Source: Mortierella sp. BCC40632 (Eukaryota; Mortierellomycota; Mortierellomycetes; Mortierellales; Mortierellaceae). From it: 64,000 nt of DNA. Positions 58,584 through 64,000 of the stretch are shown here, piece by piece. The stretch is from positions 1,161,001 to 1,225,000 of the forward strand of contig WAEK01000004.1 in assembly GCA_011634665.1 (NCBI GenBank), in the 5' to 3' direction. The translations under genes and the position numbers were made by a program. The first letter of the stretch is position 1, and every line of letters begins with the position of its first letter. The notes beneath the pieces are model-generated. The model saw nothing but the letters and a program-made list of their open reading frames with translations, had not been told where the DNA came from and did no database searches.

Positions 58584-59570
58584 TTTCTCGCTGTGTCTCT
58601 AGGCCGATGAGCGTTTCTTCTGGAACCGTCGTCTCCAGTCCAAGTTCATTGACCATACCACCAAGAACAAGGACCAGGACGTAAGATTTAGTCCCTTTAT
58701 ACATAACAAGCCCGATCTCCACTATGATCGGTTGCCATGTTGGTGAATCTCTACTCAAACTAACGATAACCCGCTCTTTTTATTGTTTCTCCTATTCCAT
58801 AGTTGAGCCGCTTTATCCTTCCCATCATCAATGGATTTGTTGAAATCAAGTCCACCGAAATCAACAGGAAGCCCTTTACGTTTGGTCTCATCTCCCGTCG
58901 GTCTCGTCACCGTGCTGGAACCCGCTATTTCTCTCGTGGTGTCGATCTTGAGGGAAGTGTGTCCAACTACAATGAGACGGAACAGATTATTGTTGCAGAT
59001 GCTGGAGCAGATGGATCGGCCTCTACCCTTCCAGGAGGTCAGATTATTCTGTCGCATGTCCAGACCAGAGGTTCTATCCCTATTTACTGGACTCAGATCA
59101 ACAACATCAAGTATACTCCCAAGCTTCAGATCTTTGAGAACCCCGAGACTGTAAGAACCGAAGCATATTTGTTTATTGGCATGAAAAGAACTACCTGAGG
59201 ATATTATGAGAAAAAGATCAAACAATGTCTTGACATGTGTATTTGTGGTTTTTTTTTTTTTTTTTCTTAGGAATCTACTTTCCGCAAGCACTTTGAGATC
59301 CAGAAGCAATTCTATGGACCTCAGCTTGTGATTAACTTGATCAACGGAAAGGGATACGAAGGTCCTATGGGTGTTGCTTTCCGCAAGAACATTGATGCCC
59401 TGGCAGATCCCAGTATCAAGTACCTCCACTTTGACTTTCACCACGAGTGCAGCAAGATGAGATGGCACCGTGTTGCTTTGCTTTTGGATCATTTCAATGA
59501 GGACCTTCTTTCTCAGGGGTAAGGCGGGAACTCGTTAAAAATTAGATGGCAATGATCAGAGTCATGAATG

Positions 59571-59607
<37 letters not shown>

Positions 59608-60872
59608 CGAGCTCGCTGTATCCATTTGGTTGACATGATTTTCTTTTTCTTTGCATAGATATTTCAAGGCTGAGGTCTCTCAGGATGGGGCCGAGAAGGT
59701 GGCCCAGAAGCAGTCGTCTGTTGTTCGCACCAACTGCATGGATTGTCTTGATAGAACCAATGTTGTCCAGTCTGTTGTGGCTCGATGGGTGTTGAACCGT
59801 CAATTGCGCGAGATTGGTGTCTTGGGAGCAGATGAGAAGTTTGAGACCTTTGAACACTTTGAGTCTCTTTTTCCGCAATGGTAGTTTTTTTTTTTTTTTG
59901 GCTATCATGAGAGTATGTGATGGCAAATTTTTTTTTTTTACTACAAAGAATCCGTTTGATTAAGGATTTTTTTTCTTTGCTCCCTTCTATTCTATTTGCA
60001 ATAGTCTGGGCTGATAATGCGGACGTTATCAGCTGCGCCTACTCTGGAACTGGCGCTTTGAAGACAGACTTTACTAGGTAAATATCTCTTTTTTTTTTGC
60101 CACCAATCGCCGCAGCCTCGGGGACTCGTCCATCTTTTTTTATTCTTATTCTTCCTCTTCAATGGACGAACGCATTTCTGACCATCATTTCCTGTGCCCT
60201 TCTATGATAACTAGAACTGGTAACCGTACCAAGGCCGGTGCTTTGCAGGATCTCCAAAACTCGATTGTTCGTTATGTCAAGAACAACTTTTTGGATGGAA
60301 ACCGCCAGGTAACGCATTTGGATCAACTGTTGTTGAATGACTCTCTACCACAGGTTATCACACCAGAATGTTAACGCTCGAGTTCTCTCTTTTTTTTTCT
60401 TACTTTCTTTCTATGCCTTGCACATCTAGGATGCGTACGATTTGTTCCTTCTGTATGATGTCGACCCCAACGGATCTTATCCCCTTGTCGACAAGCGCCC
60501 CGTTCAGCTTAAGGCTCTCCCTCTGGTCCCAGTCGTTGGCATTCTCATGATTCTCGGCTCGGTTATTCTCCCAGAAGGTAAATGCAAAGTTTGTTCAGAC
60601 TTTGATGCTCTTGCCTAGTAACCTGGTACATGAATAACTCATTCTTCTTTATTCTTTTTTTTTGGATGAAAATTATAGACTCGTTCAGCACTGCTATGCT
60701 CCTCTTTGCGTCCTTCTGGCTTGCAATTGTCACCTATGTGCTGCAGTTTATCATCGCCAATGGCACGGATTATATCAACTGGCCCCGCTTGATCCCTCTT
60801 CCCCATGCCCCAGCCTCCAAGTTCAATAAGGTCCAAGGTGCTCGCCAAGCTGTGGGTCTGAAGACTGAATAG
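57427..60872 (+). CDS. SAC1-type phosphoinositide phosphatase, copy 2, with two apparent lesions
   Basis: Paralogue of the gene at 25854. Exons by comparison: 57427-57452, about 57539-57711, 57815-57892, 58071-58198, 58316-58459, 58603-58680, 58803-59150, 59271-59518, 59659-59880, 60005-60077, 60215-60308, 60430-60577, 60679-60872. Catalytic loop CMDCLDRTN, RAGTRYFSRGVD and both C-terminal membrane segments are kept. Exons 3-8 and 10 equal copy 1 in length. Oddities: the second intron would begin AT (ATAATT) where copy 1 has GT; the ninth exon has one extra T (T5 for T4), shifting FESLFRN to FESLFPQW and leading to a stop; one intron (60309-60429) is absent from copy 1; and the second exon is longer at its 5' end with an uncertain acceptor. 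It may be a functional gene with two base-call errors, or an early pseudogene. Confidence 0.8.
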
Positions 60873-61049
60873 AGTTAGAAAGAAAAGGAACAAAGATTGA
60901 CCATTGACAAAGTTACATAAAAAAAAAAAAAAAAAAAGTTTCAATTTGTGACGTGTATCCCAACTCAGCGATTCTTTGGCCTTTTACATGGCCTTTGCGC
61001 CCAACAACTCCATTTCCTTCTCCATCCAATTTGCCACCAGAAGAACCTC

Positions 61050-61683
61050 ATGCAGCCGACACCATCATCGACCACTTCGGCCCCCGCGCCTGTGCCTGCC
61101 TCAGCACCCGTTCCAGCAGGCTCGACAGCAGCTGTTTCCTCGACGGGTGGAGTCGCCACCACCGCAGTACAGGGAACTAGTTCTGTGACGACGACGACAC
61201 CTGCGGCAGCAACCCCGACCACTGTGGGAAGCGCGCCCTTGACGACTCATGAAGATTACCGACTTACGGATGAACAAATCTTGACACAAATGCAAGCCAT
61301 TAAGGATGAGGAGGCCATGGCTCATCCACTAGTGGATGAGTCTATGGATTTGACGGAGCTTGAGAAAGAATATGAGAACGGAAGCGCGGCTTTTTAGGAA
61401 CAAGATTTAAGGAAGAAAGGAAAAAAAAAAAAAAAAAGAAAAAAAAAAGAAAAGGACGTGTCGACTCGATGATAGTGATGGGTTTTTGAATATCGCCACT
61501 TCTTTCCCCTTGCCCTTGAAATCTCGGCCGAGTCTCTAGCTTTGTTTCATCCTTCTCTCTTCTCTCTTCTCTCTCTTTTTGATATCATCGAGACAAAAGG
61601 AGCATGAGGAAGACGAAGGGTCTCGTCCTTTAAGAACTTTTTCAGGAAAAAAGTTTTCACTGACCCAGTCGACTCTCTTTTTT

Positions 61684-61723
<40 letters not shown>

Positions 61724-62760
61724 ACTTTTGCTTTCTCTTTCGTGGCATTGTTAGAATTTGGCGGATTCTCATGACAGGATGCGACGTTCACGAGGCGATG
61801 GTATGGAAACAAACGCGCCCCCTCTCTTCTTTCTGCGGGGTGGGGAGAGAGAGAGAGAGAAAAGAGAAAGAGAGAAAGATAAAGAAAAAAAAAAAAAAGA
61901 GCGACAGAGAAAGAGAAAGCTACTATTGATGCAATGCACTCACCCAAACTTTTTGTGTCTGTCTCCTTTGTTCACGTACTGTCCTTTCACAAAAAAAAAT
62001 CATCAGGCAACTGTTTCTATCGAGGTAAGCAAAAGGGGGTCGATGCAATGGACTAGGGGCGTTAGGAGTCATGCATTTGCTTGTCGTATACACATGTAAA
62101 AAAAAAGAGGCCAGACCGAGCTCAAAAAAAAAAAGACGTCCATTGACGTGTTTTGCCAATGTATTATTTTCCTCCGCAACAGCTTTCGCGTTTGCGTGGT
62201 TTGAACGAGTGATGCTCGCCAAGAGCAAACCCGAGCTCCTGGCGCAAGCGATCAAGGCCATTGAAGAAACAAAGGATCTTTTGTTGGCGGCTCAGTTCGA
62301 GCCCCTGGCTTTTGAGGATTTCTATGCGGTCACACTCGAGACTGTCCAGAGCCTGCCGACGACCACCTCGGAACAACTCCTTGGTCTCTTCCAGACAGAC
62401 GAGACCTCCAACTCTATTGTGATGCACTTTCGACTCGTGGCCTCGGCCTATCTGAAGACACACCAGAATGACTATGCGCCTTTCTTGGAACATGGTCAAA
62501 CCATGGAGGAGTATTGCTCGATGCATGTTGAGGCCATGGGACGCGAAAGTGAAGAAATGATGTTGATTGCCTTGACCAAGGCAACACATGTCTCGGTCGA
62601 GGTCGCGTATTTGAGTGGGAATGAAGCTGCGGAGGAAGTCAACTTTTTGCCGTTCTTGCCTGACACGCCGACCTATATGCCCCCATTGGTTCTGTTGTAT
62701 CGGCCGGGCCATTACGATATTCTGTATCGCAAGAGCCATTGTTTGGACGGTGTTATCTGA
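61050..62760 (+). CDS. otubain-type deubiquitinating cysteine protease, frame problem at end of first exon
   Basis: OTU-family ubiquitin thioesterase (otubain). Blocks: 61050-61395, 61755-61800, 62007-62024, 62183-62760. The first exon encodes a Ser/Thr/Ala/Pro-rich head, then the otubain N-terminal helix region (ILTQMQAIKDEEAMAHPLV, LTELEKEYENG). The second gives MRRSRGDG, the 18-base third gives N-C-F-Y-R with the catalytic Cys, and the fourth gives AFAFAWFERVM, the OTU core and the catalytic His in YRPGHYDILY. Phases of the last three exons agree (1, 1). The first exon, however, runs into TAG at 61396 after GSAAF without a GT donor. Reading one T fewer in the T5 run would give FRNKI, which is what otubains usually have there, but a good donor is still missing. 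So the gene is either broken or misassembled at this point. Confidence 0.7.
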
Positions 62761-62769
62761 GCGACTAGA

Positions 62770-64000
62770 TTTATCCTATGCGTTCATAGCATGTTGATGG
62801 TGATGATCTCTATTTTTCTCTTTTTTTTTTTTTTTTTTTTTAGTGCTAGATCGCTCGACCTTTTTTTTTTTTTTTTCTTTTTGTTTTGTTTGTTTGTTTT
62901 TGTTTGCTTTTGTGCTAGACCTTCAATAAGAGTGACTGCAATGAACAAGGCGTTTGAACTTGAGAGAAGTGCTGGTCCAAAATTTGCACTATTCTTTATT
63001 TTTTTTTTCTTTGTCATGTTTCTTTCCAATACACGCTGTGAGAGCCTCTCTCTTTTTTTTTTTTTCAGTAGGGAAATCTAAAGAAAGAGAAGGAGAAGAA
63101 GAAAAGACTATTCAATGTTAACAATAGCTGATAACCGAAGCAATGGGCAAAAAAAAAAAAGGCAGACAATGAGAGCATGTCGATCTATGCTGGTACAATG
63201 CATACATCAAGCTCGGACTGTATGGAAGTAGTATGACATGCGCGCTTACTCGATAGTACTACCTTGCGTGTGAATGTTTTGATCTTTTTTTTTTCTCTCT
63301 CTCCTCTTTTGGTTTATTCACGCGTTTCTTGATCCCACTGCAACAGTGTCCAATCTGGCGATACCTTTTTTTTCGTATCAAACTATTTTTCCAAGAGAAT
63401 CAACACGCGTCATAAGTTGGTCTCATCCCTGCGCAAAAGACGGGGATTGAGGGACTTGATTTTTTTTTTTTTTTGAACATTCTTCTCCTTTCGGTCTGTC
63501 TGTCTGTCTTTTCTTTTTTTAAAAAAAAAAAATAATTATAAGGCCGAGAATCGTTCTTGCGAGGGATGACTTTTTTGTTGTTGTTGTTGTTTTAGCTGTT
63601 TGTTTGTTTTATTTTTATTATTATTTTTTATTGCTTTTGGTTGTTTGTTTGACGCTAACCGGCTTGAGGAAGGTCCGTACCAAAGAGCCGGGAATCAACA
63701 TCTGCGGGAGAGCGATCATTGCTTTTGCACACTAGTTCCTCTCCCCCCATTGTTTTTTTTTTTTTTTTTTTTCACTCTCCCTCTCTCAGTCGCATTTTTT
63801 CACATTCAGGCAAACATGCACTCTTGTACATTGCGCGTGCGCTTTTTTTTTCTCTCTCTCACTCTAATTTTTTCTTTGTCCCTTCATGCATGCTCATTGT
63901 CTTTGCTATCTTTTTTTTTTTTTCCTCCTCCTCCTCCTCCTCTCCTTTCTCCTCTCTTTCACTTTCCGTCCCCGTGATTGGGTAAATCTAGCTTTCCCTT
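62770..64000. other. right-end interval, nothing recognised
   Basis: T-rich DNA with repeated poly-T runs (62,820-62,842, 62,862-62,876, 63,460, 63,755) and CT arrays to the window end. No credible gene on either strand; poly-Phe and LSLSL frames are artefacts. It may contain the 3' flank of the otubain gene and a promoter for a gene outside the window. Confidence 0.65.

Overview
This looks like a stretch of an early-diverging fungal nuclear genome, most likely Mortierellomycotina. The evidence is multi-exon genes with short GT-AG introns, purely eukaryotic housekeeping families, many long poly-A/poly-T and CT/GA tracts, and decayed repeat families that I associate from memory with Mortierella-type genomes. 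The lineage is an inference. I saw no tRNA, rRNA, CRISPR array or bacterial-style operon. Exon coordinates were read by hand from splice sites and reading-frame continuity.

Layout. Positions 1-9,100 are repeat-rich: an orphan Gag-like ORF (minus), three diverged copies of one coding repeat (2.6, 4.2 and 4.8 kb), one candidate small secreted cysteine-rich protein, and a broken transposon-like ORF flanked by two diverged direct repeats. Positions 9,100-11,080 are low-complexity promoter-side DNA. Then come a half-size ABCA-type ABC transporter (11,085-15,083) and an unrecognised 779-residue helical protein (15,396-18,344). Next is 2-oxoglutarate dehydrogenase E1 copy 1 (minus, 19,942-23,288), a LisH-WD40 protein (24,091-25,564), SAC1 phosphoinositide phosphatase copy 1 (25,854-29,120), a small secreted, possibly GPI-anchored protein (29,625-30,301) and a lysyl-tRNA synthetase, probably mitochondrial (30,461-32,870). 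After a gene-poor gap come an EAF1/VID21-like HSA-SANT protein with an approximately 870-residue Q/A-rich tail (35,534-41,998), a convergent TBC-domain Rab GAP (minus, 43,513-47,537), a 3.8 kb low-complexity gap, OGDH copy 2 (minus, 51,306-55,782), SAC1 copy 2 (57,427-60,872) and an otubain-type deubiquitinase (61,050-62,760).

The main structural finding is a duplicated divergent pair, OGDH E1 (minus) plus SAC1 (plus), about 31.5 kb apart in the same orientation. Intron positions are shared and exon lengths are mostly identical. The copies differ in informative ways: the LisH-WD40 gene sits only in the first block; SAC1 copy 2 has one extra intron, an apparent GT-to-AT donor change, and a one-T insertion that shifts the frame at the end of an exon. 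The neighbouring otubain gene has a similar T-run problem, so either local decay or homopolymer errors in the assembly must be separated. OGDH copy 2 appears to use strongly biased codons (large antisense ORFs), suggesting it is the more highly expressed copy.

The genes otherwise act in separate housekeeping roles: TCA cycle, phosphoinositide turnover, mitochondrial translation, NuA4-type chromatin modification, Rab regulation, ubiquitin editing and lipid-type transport. No operon-like functional grouping is claimed.
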